From: Erythrobacter litoralis
GTDB taxonomy: Bacteria > Pseudomonadota > Alphaproteobacteria > Sphingomonadales > Sphingomonadaceae
Direction of reading: 5' to 3'
DNA length: 64,000 nt
Assembly (NCBI RefSeq): GCF_001719165.1
Contig: NZ_CP017057.1
Span: forward strand, 868,001-932,000
Shown: in pieces, positions 51,732 through 60,487 of the stretch
Position numbering within the stretch: position 1 is the first letter of the stretch
Layout: each line of letters starts with the position of its first letter
Notes under the pieces: model-generated
What the model saw: the letters and a program-made list of their open reading frames with translations, nothing else
Database searches by the model: none
Told to the model about the DNA's origin: nothing
Program-made: the position numbers and the translations under genes

Positions 51732-53258
51732 CTATTCGAGGCCGAGTTCGTCGAGGTTCATCGTCGCCGCATTGTAGCTTGCGGTTGCAAGGCGCCCGAT
51801 CAGGTCGGCGCGGATCGCGCGGATCTGGGCATCGGCAGCGCGCTCCTCGCGCAGGTTGACGAGGAAGAAATCCCCCGCTCCGAGGCGGAAACGCTTGCGC
51901 TCGGCTTCGACCATCGTGGTCGCCTGTTCCACCTCGTCGTCGGCGAGGTCGGCGAGCCGCAGCGCGGCGTCGAGATTGGTGAGGATATTGTCGAGTTCGA
52001 CCGAGATCTCGTCGGCGATCCTTTGCTGTTCGAGCTGGCGTGCGCGCAATTCCGCCTCGGCCCGGCGCAGGCGGCCTCGTGCCTCGCGCCGCTGGAGCGG
52101 AACGGTGAAGGTAAGGCCGACGACGGTGTCGGTCGAATCGAAGCTCGGCCCGCCATCGCCCACCGGGCCGAAATCGCGCGACAGTTCGACTTCGAAATCG
52201 AGCCGCGGCTTGAGATCGTTGCGCCTCAATTCGACCCGGTTTTCGGCGCGTTCGATTGCAAGGCGCAGGGTTTCGAGTTCGGGCCGCTCTTCGAGTACGA
52301 ACCGGCGGCGATCGGCCAACAGGGCGTTCATGTCCGGCAGATTGCTGAGCAGTTCCGCGCTCGGCAATTGCTCGCGGGTCGGCACGAACAGATTGCCGTC
52401 GCCGTCGCGCAGATAGAAGGACAGGCTGTTCGCCGCGGTCTGGAAATCGCGCTGCGCCTCGGCCAGCAGGCTGCGGCGGCGGATCAAGTTCTGTTCGTTT
52501 TCGGTCAGTGCGATTGCCGGCAGCGCCCCTTCGCGTACCTGGCGTGCGAGACCGATCGCCCGGGCCTCGGCGATTTCGAGCAATTCCTCATAGACCCGTA
52601 TCTCATTTCCCGCCGCGACCCAGGACCAGTAGGCCTGCAGCGCCTCGTACTGCACATTGAGCTGGACCAGCAGCACGTCGAGGCGCGCCTGGCTCGCCGC
52701 GAGCCGCGTATCCTGAAGGGCGAAGCGGCGATCGTCGATCGTGCTGTCGCGCAGCAGCGAAAGCAGCGCGCCGACCTTGAATTCGCCGAGCTCGTTGGTG
52801 TTGAAGATATTCTCGTAGATCGGGAAATCGCCATCCGAAAGCTTGTAGCTGCCGAACACCTTGGCCCCGAACGGACGCAGCGGCTGGGTCGCCTTGAACT
52901 CGGCAAAGCCACCCGAATAGAACCCGCTCACGCGGTCATAGGCCTGGGCATCGAGCATCAGATCGAACGCTCCGTCGGCGGCGAGCTGGTCGCCGCGCGC
53001 GGCCGCCTCGCGCTCGAAGCTTTCAAGGATCGCGGGGAAGGTTAGCGCGGACGACCGCAGCACCTCGTCTGGCAGCAGCGGCCCGTTTTTGAGTACGACC
53101 TCGATTGGATCGGCAACGGGTTCGATGTCCTGCGCGGCAAGCGGAAGGGTGGACCCGAGCGACAGCGGCAGGCACAGCACCGCCGCCGAGCGGCGCAACC
53201 TGCGGCGCAAGGACTCCGGACCGGACCGCCCAGCCTTCCTGTCCGACGCTCGGCGCAT
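51732..53258 (-). CDS. TolC-family outer-membrane channel
   Basis: 508 aa. A basic start and signal peptide (about 20-42, ending LPLAAQ), then two long helical repeats with heptad character rich in Arg/Glu/Leu (VQLNVQYEALQAYWSWVAAG; RLRRAEAELRARQLEQQRI). This is the alpha-barrel plan of TolC-like proteins. It is the last gene of a three-gene operon with an HlyD-type adaptor and an ABC-like protein, and would form the outer-membrane exit duct. Confidence 0.85.
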   Translation of the reverse strand: MRRASDRKAGRSGPESLRRRLRRSAAVLCLPLSLGSTLPLAAQDIEPVADPIEVVLKNGPLLPDEVLRSSALTFPAILESFEREAAARGDQLAADGAFDLMLDAQAYDRVSGFYSGGFAEFKATQPLRPFGAKVFGSYKLSDGDFPIYENIFNTNELGEFKVGALLSLLRDSTIDDRRFALQDTRLAASQARLDVLLVQLNVQYEALQAYWSWVAAGNEIRVYEELLEIAEARAIGLARQVREGALPAIALTENEQNLIRRRSLLAEAQRDFQTAANSLSFYLRDGDGNLFVPTREQLPSAELLSNLPDMNALLADRRRFVLEERPELETLRLAIERAENRVELRRNDLKPRLDFEVELSRDFGPVGDGGPSFDSTDTVVGLTFTVPLQRREARGRLRRAEAELRARQLEQQRIADEISVELDNILTNLDAALRLADLADDEVEQATTMVEAERKRFRLGAGDFFLVNLREERAADAQIRAIRADLIGRLATASYNAATMNLDELGLE

Positions 53259-53260
53259 GA

Positions 53261-54295
53261 TCAGGCCGACGTCCCCGCAGGTTCGGCCCCGGCGGGAAGC
53301 TCGGGTGGGAAATTGTTGAGCTGGCGCCAGATTTCATAGCCCACCGGCACGGTCTCGAGCAGGATCCAGGCGCGGACCGAAGCGCCGAAGCGGGCATAGC
53401 GCTCCTTTGGCCAGGCATGCGGATCGGACTTGTCTTCGGAGATGAGAACGCGGAACCGTCCGTCGGCCTGCGCCGACTGGTCGACCGCGGTTACGATGCC
53501 ACCGAAAGTGCCGACCGCGACCGAAGGCCAGCCGCTGAACTGAACGACGGGCCAGCCTTCGAACTGCACGCGTGCCTTGTCGCCGACCTGGACGAGACCG
53601 ACATCGCGCCCGTCGACGAAGATCTCGATCACCCGCTCGGCCGATTGGGGAACGAAGGTGACCAGCACGTCACCGGCGTTGACGATCGTTGCGACGTCGC
53701 CCGCATTGACGCTCTGGATGAAACCGTCGCGCGGCGCGGTGACGAGCTGGGAGGACTGGCGGGAGAGGCTTGTCTGGGTGCGGGTCAGATTGGCCTGCGC
53801 TTCGGCCACGCTGCCGCGCAGCTGTTCTACCCGTATCTGCGCCTGTTCGTAATCGCGCCGCGCGGCCAGCCCTTCACGGAACAGTTCGGCCATCCGCCGT
53901 TCGTCGATTTCAGCGGTGGCGAGCGCGTTGCGCGCGGCCTGTAGCTGGATCTCGACCTGCTGACGTTCGGCTTCGAGCCGCTCCACGAGCTGCGGATCGA
54001 TGTCCGCGATGCGCGCGATCGGGTCGCCTTTTTTCACCTGGCTCCCGTCGCGAACGTAGAATTCCTCGATCCGGCCTGACACCAGCGCGTTGAGTTCCTG
54101 CTGGCGTTCATTTGGATTGAGCGTGGTCACGACGCCCTGCCCGCTCGTGGTCTGGACCCAGGGTACGTAGATAAGGAAGCCGACCGTGGCGATGAAGCCG
54201 AACAGCAGGATCAGGAACACCGTGCGCATGACGCGCGGCGTCTTGACGCTGTCGAGCGCAGTGAATTGCGGGATATCTTGGGCGAGCACGGCCAT
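53261..54295 (-). CDS. HlyD-family periplasmic adaptor
   Basis: 344 aa. One N-terminal membrane helix (about 26-47), a biotinyl-lipoyl-like half (ALVSGRIEEFYVRDGSQVKKG), a long coiled hairpin (about 95-185, EAERQQVEIQLQAARNALAT), the second lipoyl half (TAPRDGFIQSVNAGD) and a beta-barrel domain (VVQFSGWPSVAVGTFGGIV). It links an inner-membrane partner with the TolC-like duct. It lies between those two genes with 2- and 3-bp gaps. Confidence 0.88.
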   Translation of the reverse strand: MAVLAQDIPQFTALDSVKTPRVMRTVFLILLFGFIATVGFLIYVPWVQTTSGQGVVTTLNPNERQQELNALVSGRIEEFYVRDGSQVKKGDPIARIADIDPQLVERLEAERQQVEIQLQAARNALATAEIDERRMAELFREGLAARRDYEQAQIRVEQLRGSVAEAQANLTRTQTSLSRQSSQLVTAPRDGFIQSVNAGDVATIVNAGDVLVTFVPQSAERVIEIFVDGRDVGLVQVGDKARVQFEGWPVVQFSGWPSVAVGTFGGIVTAVDQSAQADGRFRVLISEDKSDPHAWPKERYARFGASVRAWILLETVPVGYEIWRQLNNFPPELPAGAEPAGTSA

Positions 54296-54298
54296 TTT

Positions 54299-56080
54299 CT
54301 ATTCTCCCACCACGTTCGCCTTGCCGGGCGCATCTTCGGCCTTGAGCAGGCGCGGGCCGCCCGGCCGGCGCGGCGGCTTCTGGTTCACGGCGAGGCAGAA
54401 ATCCTCGAAATCGCCGAAATAGCGTTGCTGCTTAGCCTCGAGGAAGAGGAAGCGGTCGAAGCCGAGATCGATCCGGCGGTTCGAGAAGCAGATCACGGTG
54501 GTGTAGGCCTGTTCGCGCAGTTCGGTGACCGCACGGGCGAGGTTTTCCTCGTCGAGCAGGTCGAACAGGCGTGAAAGCACCAGCACACGCGGCTGTTCAA
54601 GCAGGGCATTGGCGAGCTTCAATTGCTGCAATTCGACCGATGAGAGCGGATAGCCGGTCGAGGCGATCGGCGTGTCGAGCCCTTTTTCGAAAGTCGATAT
54701 CGTATCGACGAGGCCGACCGTCTCGAGCGCGGCAATCATCCGCCTGGTCGCGCTTTCGGGGCAGGACAGGCTGAGATATTCGCGGATCGTCATGCCGACG
54801 AAAGTCGGCCGATCGAGCACGTGGATGTTCTTGCGCAGATTGTGCGCTTCGATGTTCATGAGGTCGATGCCGCCCATCGTCGCGAAACCGCTTTCGGGCA
54901 GTTCGTGCATCTTGAGCAGGTTGGTGAAGAGCCGCTGCACGCCGTGATGGCTGGCCGCAGCCATCACGATCGCGCCGCTCGGTATCTCGAGATTGAATTC
55001 CGCGTCTTCGTGCCGGGCGCGCCCGCGGACTCCTTCGAAAACGAGCGTGTGATCGTCGCCGTGCATCGGATCCGCCCCGGAGGGTTCCTCCTGCTGTACG
55101 TCGTAGAACAGCGACAGCTCTTCGATCGCGGCGCACAGATCGTAGAAATAGGTGAGATAGGTGCCGAGCTGGGCGACGCCGAAAAACGCGACCGACAGGA
55201 CCAGCTCCGCCGCCACCAACTGGCCGAGCGTAAGCTGCCCCTGGATCACCAGCCACCCGCCAAGTCCCAGCAGCACCGCGCTTGCCAGCGCGTAAAGCAC
55301 GAGGAAAGAGATCGTCTGCGAGAAATGCTGCCGGAAATGGCGCTTGCGCTCTGTCAGGTAATTGGCGGTGAAATCATTGGTCCGATCGAAGGCATATTCG
55401 ATCCGGCGCTGCGACTTGAAGAAGCCGTTCGAGCCGCCGATCGTCTCGACCCAGGCGGCTGTCGCGTGCTTGGCGTGCGAAAGATCGATGCCGGTTCGGA
55501 TCGCCTTGTTGCCCCAGACCGCCCAGATGATCCAGATCAGCGCCGCCATGACCAGCGTGAAAAGCAGGAACAGCGGGTGGTAGAGCGATACGAGGATGAA
55601 ACCGACCACGATCTGCAGCACCACGGTAAAGCCGTTGATGAAAAGGACCGGGGTCGCGATCTGCACGTTGATCACGTCGAAATAGCGGTTGAAGAGCGAG
55701 CCGCGATTGGTGTCGTTGAAGAACGGGTTCTGCGCATGCACCGAAATCAGCGCGATCTCGGCCACCATTCGGGCGTAGAAACGTCGCGCGAACAGTTCCA
55801 TCAGGTGAACCCGCAAGGCATAAAGCAGGCCGGACAGCATCAGCAGCCCGAACAGGGTCAGCGAAAGCATCACAAGCGGCGCGGTGAGCGCGGTGTTCGC
55901 GACCGTGTTGATCAGCATCTGGACCGAGATCGGTGTCGCCAGCGAGAGCAGGCTGATGCCGATGCCGTACACGATCGCCAGCCAGTAGAAATTGCCTTCG
56001 GGCTTCAGGATCTCGAAGAATCGCCGAAAGAACTTCACCAGCGAGATGCGGTCGCCATAGGAGGGGTTATGGGCTGCCAT
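54299..56080 (-). CDS. ABC-transporter-like membrane protein with a degenerate ATPase domain
   Basis: 593 aa. Six predicted helices (about 35-310) of a type I exporter fold (AELVLSVAFFGVAQLGTYLTY), then a region that aligns in order with an ABC nucleotide-binding domain (about 335-590). The catalytic motifs are all altered. Walker A reads MAAASHHGVQRLF (no GK[ST]), the Q-loop position reads VLDRPTFVGMT, the signature reads LSSVELQQ, Walker B reads VLVLSRLFDLLD (no Asp-Glu pair) and the switch His region reads CFSNRRID. It therefore looks unable to hydrolyse ATP in the normal way. It heads the operon with HlyD- and TolC-like genes. No RTX-like substrate or peptidase domain is nearby. Function unknown. 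Confidence 0.82.
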   Translation of the reverse strand: MAAHNPSYGDRISLVKFFRRFFEILKPEGNFYWLAIVYGIGISLLSLATPISVQMLINTVANTALTAPLVMLSLTLFGLLMLSGLLYALRVHLMELFARRFYARMVAEIALISVHAQNPFFNDTNRGSLFNRYFDVINVQIATPVLFINGFTVVLQIVVGFILVSLYHPLFLLFTLVMAALIWIIWAVWGNKAIRTGIDLSHAKHATAAWVETIGGSNGFFKSQRRIEYAFDRTNDFTANYLTERKRHFRQHFSQTISFLVLYALASAVLLGLGGWLVIQGQLTLGQLVAAELVLSVAFFGVAQLGTYLTYFYDLCAAIEELSLFYDVQQEEPSGADPMHGDDHTLVFEGVRGRARHEDAEFNLEIPSGAIVMAAASHHGVQRLFTNLLKMHELPESGFATMGGIDLMNIEAHNLRKNIHVLDRPTFVGMTIREYLSLSCPESATRRMIAALETVGLVDTISTFEKGLDTPIASTGYPLSSVELQQLKLANALLEQPRVLVLSRLFDLLDEENLARAVTELREQAYTTVICFSNRRIDLGFDRFLFLEAKQQRYFGDFEDFCLAVNQKPPRRPGGPRLLKAEDAPGKANVVGE

Positions 56081-56221
56081 TGCCGTTAGTGTTCCGTTCG
56101 CTCCGAAGCCTGGGCACGACCATGCCCTAATCCTTTCGCCCGCGACACCCCGAACCGCGGATCCTTGAACCCGTCAGGCCGCCCCGCTGTTACGAGATAT
56201 TGTCTGGTCCGAATGCCGCGA

Positions 56222-56260
56222 AACCGGATTCGAGGAGGAACGGTTTCCTCCTTCCGGGTT
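56222..56260. other. Extended hairpin
   Basis: Inner arms AGGAGGAA and TTCCTCCT (4-base loop CGGT) are flanked by AACCGGA and TCCGGGTT, giving a long imperfect stem. It could be a leader structure or terminator. No T-run follows. Confidence 0.45.
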
Positions 56261-56415
56261 CCGGTGGCACTCGGGCGGCGCGGCCAGCGTGTCTTGTGCA
56301 GGTGCGAAGTGTCGCGATTCATGTCGTTTATCAAGCCCGGATTGTAAAAACCTATCCACTTTGCACACGATTTCGGCACCGACAGGGCGGTGAAATCGGG
56401 CACGATCGATGCTAG

Positions 56416-56440
56416 GGTTCAGATTGATCCTAGCTGAACC
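56416..56440. promoter_or_regulatory. Inverted repeat, possible operator of eda
   Basis: GGTTCAG, 11 bases, then CTGAACC, with a second nested pair CTAGG/CCTAG. It is 48 bp upstream of the eda start codon, a usual place for a dimeric regulator site. No regulator gene is adjacent. Confidence 0.4.
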
Positions 56441-56488
56441 GGATATCGTTGCGCCGGGGGGCTGGCCTTGCTGACAAGTGGAGCACCG

Positions 56489-57148
56489 ATGAGCCAAGCC
56501 GACAGCATCAGTGCGGCACTTGCCGCCGCCCCGGTCGTCCCGCTCGTCGACAGCGGGGATCCTGATCAAGCCGTCGCCACGGCCCGCGCTCTGCTCGAAG
56601 GCGGCCTTGCCGTGCAGGAAGTCGTGCTGCGCCGGCCCGGCGCGCTCGATGCGATGCGCTCGATGGCGCAAAGGCGCGCGGACATCGGCGAGGGCCTGAT
56701 CGTCGGGGCAGGGACCGTCCTCACTCTCGAGCAGGCCAAAGCCGTGCACAAGGCTGGAGCTGAATTCATCGTCTCGCCCGGCCTGCTCGATGAGATCGTG
56801 CACTATTGCATGGACGAGGGCCTGCCGGTCTTTCCCGGCACCGCCACCGCCAGCGAGGTCCAGCGCGCCCATGCCCTCGGCCTTCGCGCGGTGAAGTTCT
56901 TTCCCGCGTCACTTGCCGGGGGCGTGCCGATGCTGAAGGCGCTGTCCTCGGTCTTTTCCGCAATGCGCTTCATGCCGACCGGCGGTATATCGGCAGCGAA
57001 CCTGCACGAATATCTCGCTCTTCCAGGCGTGATCGCCTGCGGGGGAAGCTGGCTGACCCCGCGCGAGGTGATCGCGGCAGGGGATTATGACGCGGTCACG
57101 GGACTGGCGCGCGAGGCAGTTGCGATCGCCCGGGCGGCCCGGGATTAG
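56489..57148 (+). CDS. eda: KDPG/KHG aldolase family protein
   Basis: 219 aa from the ATG at 56489 (a TTG at 56468 is also in frame). A class I aldolase barrel: VVPLVDSGDPDQAVATARAL, general base Glu E44 in QEVVLRRP, the IVGAGTVL strand, Schiff-base Lys K136 in VKFFPAS, and a C-terminal phosphate-binding GGISAANL. The usual LRT after the Glu is LRR here. It should split 2-keto-3-deoxy-6-phosphogluconate to pyruvate and glyceraldehyde 3-phosphate (Entner-Doudoroff). No other pathway gene is adjacent, so a related 2-oxo acid aldolase activity is possible. Confidence 0.85.
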   Translation: MSQADSISAALAAAPVVPLVDSGDPDQAVATARALLEGGLAVQEVVLRRPGALDAMRSMAQRRADIGEGLIVGAGTVLTLEQAKAVHKAGAEFIVSPGLLDEIVHYCMDEGLPVFPGTATASEVQRAHALGLRAVKFFPASLAGGVPMLKALSSVFSAMRFMPTGGISAANLHEYLALPGVIACGGSWLTPREVIAAGDYDAVTGLAREAVAIARAARD

Positions 57149-57161
57149 GCGGCACCGCCGC

Positions 57162-58301
57162 GTGAGGCCCCCATCGAAGCACCTCCTGCTGGTGGGCGGC
57201 GGCCATGCCCATGTCGCGGTGCTGGCCGACTGGATCGAGAACGGCCCGCCTCCAGGAGCGCGCGCCACTCTCCTCACCCCACACCCGGCGCTGCGTTATT
57301 CGGGCATGGTGCCCGGCTGGATGGTTGGCGATCATGAGCGGCTGCGCGGGATCGTCGATTGCGCCGGGCTGGCCGGCCGGGCAGGAGTCGAACTGGTTCT
57401 CGCGCGCGCGAGCGCGATCGACCCGGACGCTCGGGCGATCACGACCGATGCCGGTGAGCGGATCGGCTTCGACCTGGCCTCGCTCGATGTCGGCGGGACC
57501 GGCCATGCCGCAGCCACGCTGGGCGAGGATCCGCGCCTGATCGAAATTCGCCCGATCGAACGGTTCGTCGAACGGCTCGCGCAGTGGCGAGCGGAATTGC
57601 TTGCGGCTGACCCGGCGCCCTTTGTGCGAGCCGCGGTGATCGGTGGAGGAGCGGGGGGTGTGGAACTTGCCTTTGCGATGCGCAATCTCGCCGGGCTGGA
57701 GACGCGCCCCGAGGTGACGCTGGTGGCAGGGAGCGCAGGGCTGGTGCCGACGATGTCGCGCGCCGTCCGCCGCAAGGTAGCCAGCGAACTCGCGCGGCAG
57801 GAGATCGCGGTGGTCGCGCAGGATGCGCGGTTCGGCGAGGGAACCCTGCGCGCCGGGAAGATCGCGCTCGAGCCGTTCGACATCGTTCTGGCCGCGCTAG
57901 GCAGCGCGGCTCCCGATTGGCCGAGCGAGGGCGGGCTCGCAACGGACCCGGCGGGCTTCATAGCGGTGGACGCGTTCCAGCGCTCAATCTCTCACCCGCA
58001 TGTCTTCGCGGTCGGAGACGTCGCTGCGCGGCAGGACCGCGAGGTTCCTCATTCCGGGGTCCACGCGGTCTTCGCCGGCCCGAAGCTTGCTGCGAACCTT
58101 CGCGCCGCGCTCGCCGATCGGGCCGTATCCGAACGCTATCGCCCGCGGTTCAACAGTCTCTATCTCCTGTCGACCGGAAATGGCGCCGCGATTGCGAGCT
58201 ACGGGCCGCTCGCGGCAAGGGGGCGCTGGGTCGCCATGCTCAAGCGATGGATAGACTTGCGCTGGATCGACACCTACGCAGGGCTCGCGGGGTCGGCCTG
58301 A
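57162..58301 (+). CDS. FAD-dependent NDH-2-like oxidoreductase (SelD N-terminal-like)
   Basis: 379 aa from a GTG at 57162, 14 bp after the eda stop; the frame upstream overlaps eda. It opens with the FAD motif VGGGHAHV, which is seen in the NADH-dehydrogenase-like domain fused to some SelD proteins. A second Rossmann motif VIGGGAGGVELA and the FAD-closing VFAVGDVAA follow. No membrane helix is obvious and no kinase domain follows. A redox role is clear; donor and acceptor are unknown. It is probably co-transcribed with eda and the next flavoprotein gene. Confidence 0.8.
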   Translation: MRPPSKHLLLVGGGHAHVAVLADWIENGPPPGARATLLTPHPALRYSGMVPGWMVGDHERLRGIVDCAGLAGRAGVELVLARASAIDPDARAITTDAGERIGFDLASLDVGGTGHAAATLGEDPRLIEIRPIERFVERLAQWRAELLAADPAPFVRAAVIGGGAGGVELAFAMRNLAGLETRPEVTLVAGSAGLVPTMSRAVRRKVASELARQEIAVVAQDARFGEGTLRAGKIALEPFDIVLAALGSAAPDWPSEGGLATDPAGFIAVDAFQRSISHPHVFAVGDVAARQDREVPHSGVHAVFAGPKLAANLRAALADRAVSERYRPRFNSLYLLSTGNGAAIASYGPLAARGRWVAMLKRWIDLRWIDTYAGLAGSA

Positions 58302-58348
58302 GCCGTCTCAAGCCCGCGCATCCGCCAGCAAAGCTTCGGGGTCGAAAG

Positions 58349-60487
58349 ATGAAGAAAATCCTTGTCGTCGCCCTGATCGCCGCTCTCATCGCGGCCTATT
58401 TCGCGTTCGACCTCGGCGATTACCTGACATTGGACGGAATAAAGGCGGTCGCGGGCCGCATCGATGCCTTCTACGCCGATAATCCCGCATTGGTGATCGG
58501 CGGCTTTTTCCTCGCCTATGTCGCGGTGACCGCCGCTTCGCTGCCGGGGGCTGCGATCATGACGCTCGCCGCGGGGGCGCTGTTCGGGCTGGTGCTCGGA
58601 ACGGTGATTGTGTCCTTCGCCTCGACCATCGGGGCAACGCTTGCCTTTCTCGCCTCGCGCTATGTCCTGCGCGACTGGGTCGAGGCGCGCTTCGGCAAAA
58701 GGCTCAAGGGTGTGAACGAGGGGCTTGAGCGCGATGGGGCGTTCTATCTCTTCACCATCCGCATGATCCCGCTGTTCCCGTTCTTCGTGGTCAATCTCGT
58801 CATGGGGCTGACCCGCATCCGCACCTGGACTTTCGCCTGGGTAAGCCAGGTGGGCATGCTGCTGGGCACGATCGCCTACGTCAACGCGGGGACGCAGCTC
58901 GGCCGGATCGAAAGCACGAGCGGGCTGCTTTCGCCCGGGCTGATCGGCTCCTTCGTCGTGCTCGGCTTCGTGCCGTGGATCGGCAAGGGCGTGGTCGGCG
59001 TGATCCGACGCCGGCGGGTCTATCGCGGCTTTTCCAGGCCAAAGAGGTTCGACCGCAATCTCGTGGTCATCGGCGCGGGTTCGGCGGGGCTGGTTGCGGC
59101 CTATATCGCGGCGCAGGTGAAAGCGAAGGTCACGCTTGTCGAGGCGGAGAAGATGGGCGGCGATTGCCTCAACACCGGCTGCGTGCCGTCGAAGGCGCTG
59201 ATCAAGAGCGCGAAGGCGGCCGCGACCATGCGCCATGCCGACCGGTACGGTCTTCGCCCGGTCGAACCGCAAGTCGCTTTCGGCGAGACCATGGCGCGCG
59301 TGCGGCGCGTGATCGAGACAATCGAGCCGCATGACAGCATCGAGCGCTACGAGGGGCTGGGCGTCGACGTGGTCAAGGGCCGCGCGCGGATCGTCGATCC
59401 CTGGACCGTCGAGATCGCGCGCGACGACGGCCAAACGCAGCGCCTGACCACGCGCGGAATCGTCATCGCAACCGGGGCCGAGCCGGTCGTCCCGCCGATA
59501 CCCGGGATCGAAGCGTCGGATTATCTCACCAGCGAGACCTTGTGGGAGGCCTTTGAAAAGAGGGAGGAAGTGCCGCGCCGCATCGCTGTCCTCGGCGGCG
59601 GCCCGATCGGGTGCGAATTGTCGCAGGCACTCGCACGCCTGGGGGCCGATGTGACGCAGGTCGAGCAGGGCGAGCGAGTGCTCGCGCGGGAGGACGAGGA
59701 AGTCTCTGACCTTGCCCGCGAACTGCTGGAAGAAGCCGGGGTCACGGTGTTGACCGGCCACGAGGCGGTGCGTTTCGAGGACGGAGCGCTCATTGCCGAA
59801 AGCGCTGCTGGCATGGCCCGGATCGAATATGACGCAGCCATAGTCGCGGTCGGACGCAAGGCGCGGCTGTCCGGTTTCGGGTTGGAGGAAATTGGCATCG
59901 ACACGGACAGGACGGTCAGCACGGACGAATTTCTCGCCACGAAATTTCCCAACATCTATGCCGCCGGCGATGTCGCGGGGCCGTTCCAGTACACCCACGC
60001 CGCAAGTCATCAGGCCTGGTATGCCAGCGTCAACGCCTTGTTCGGACAGTTCTGGCGCTTCAAGGCCGATTACCGCGTGATGCCCGCCGTCACCTTCCTC
60101 GATCCCGAATTCGCCCGCGTCGGTCTGAACGAGCGGGAAGCAAGGGATGCCGACACCGAATACGAGGTAACGACCTACCGGATCGACGATCTCGATCGCG
60201 CGATCGCGGAAAGCGAGACACGGGGCTTCGTCAAGGTGCTGACCGTGCCTGGCAAGGACACCATCCTCGGCGTGACCATCATCGCCGCCCATGCGGGCGA
60301 GCTGCTTGCCGAATACGTGCTGGCGATGAAGCACGGGATCGGGCTCAACAAGATCCTCGGCACGATCCATTCCTATCCCACCATGGCCGAGGCGAACAAA
60401 TACGCCGCCGGCGACTGGAAGCGCGCGCACAAGCCCGAGGGACTGCTTGGCATCGTCGAGCGCTATCATGGCTGGCGGCGCGGGTGA
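58349..60487 (+). CDS. TVP38/TMEM64 membrane domain fused to a dihydrolipoamide-dehydrogenase-like flavoprotein
   Basis: 712 aa from the ATG at 58349 (the long upstream frame overlaps the previous gene). Residues 1-230: helices with the TVP38/DedA-like core SLPGAAIMTLAAGALFG and the FTIRMIPLFPFFVVN segment. Residues 237-712: a class I pyridine-nucleotide disulfide reductase with FAD motif GAGSAGL, redox pair CLNTGC, NAD(P) motif GGGPIGCELS, FAD-closing YAAGDVAG and a dimerisation domain with the HSYPTMAE His-Glu pair. It resembles mercuric-reductase or lipoamide-dehydrogenase relatives, but no MerA-type C-terminal Cys pair is seen. Likely an inner-membrane-tethered disulfide/thiol or quinone reductase. 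The stop overlaps the NupC-like start (GTGA). Confidence 0.88.
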   Translation: MKKILVVALIAALIAAYFAFDLGDYLTLDGIKAVAGRIDAFYADNPALVIGGFFLAYVAVTAASLPGAAIMTLAAGALFGLVLGTVIVSFASTIGATLAFLASRYVLRDWVEARFGKRLKGVNEGLERDGAFYLFTIRMIPLFPFFVVNLVMGLTRIRTWTFAWVSQVGMLLGTIAYVNAGTQLGRIESTSGLLSPGLIGSFVVLGFVPWIGKGVVGVIRRRRVYRGFSRPKRFDRNLVVIGAGSAGLVAAYIAAQVKAKVTLVEAEKMGGDCLNTGCVPSKALIKSAKAAATMRHADRYGLRPVEPQVAFGETMARVRRVIETIEPHDSIERYEGLGVDVVKGRARIVDPWTVEIARDDGQTQRLTTRGIVIATGAEPVVPPIPGIEASDYLTSETLWEAFEKREEVPRRIAVLGGGPIGCELSQALARLGADVTQVEQGERVLAREDEEVSDLARELLEEAGVTVLTGHEAVRFEDGALIAESAAGMARIEYDAAIVAVGRKARLSGFGLEEIGIDTDRTVSTDEFLATKFPNIYAAGDVAGPFQYTHAASHQAWYASVNALFGQFWRFKADYRVMPAVTFLDPEFARVGLNEREARDADTEYEVTTYRIDDLDRAIAESETRGFVKVLTVPGKDTILGVTIIAAHAGELLAEYVLAMKHGIGLNKILGTIHSYPTMAEANKYAAGDWKRAHKPEGLLGIVERYHGWRRG

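Larger units (their letters stand above)
56081..56488. other. Divergent intergenic region before eda
   Basis: No gene supported. It holds two inverted repeats described separately, and a moderately A/T-rich patch near 56320-56365 (TTTATCAAGCCCGGATTGTAAAAACC) that may contain promoters for the ABC-like operon (-) or eda (+). Exact -35/-10 boxes are not clear. Confidence 0.5.
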
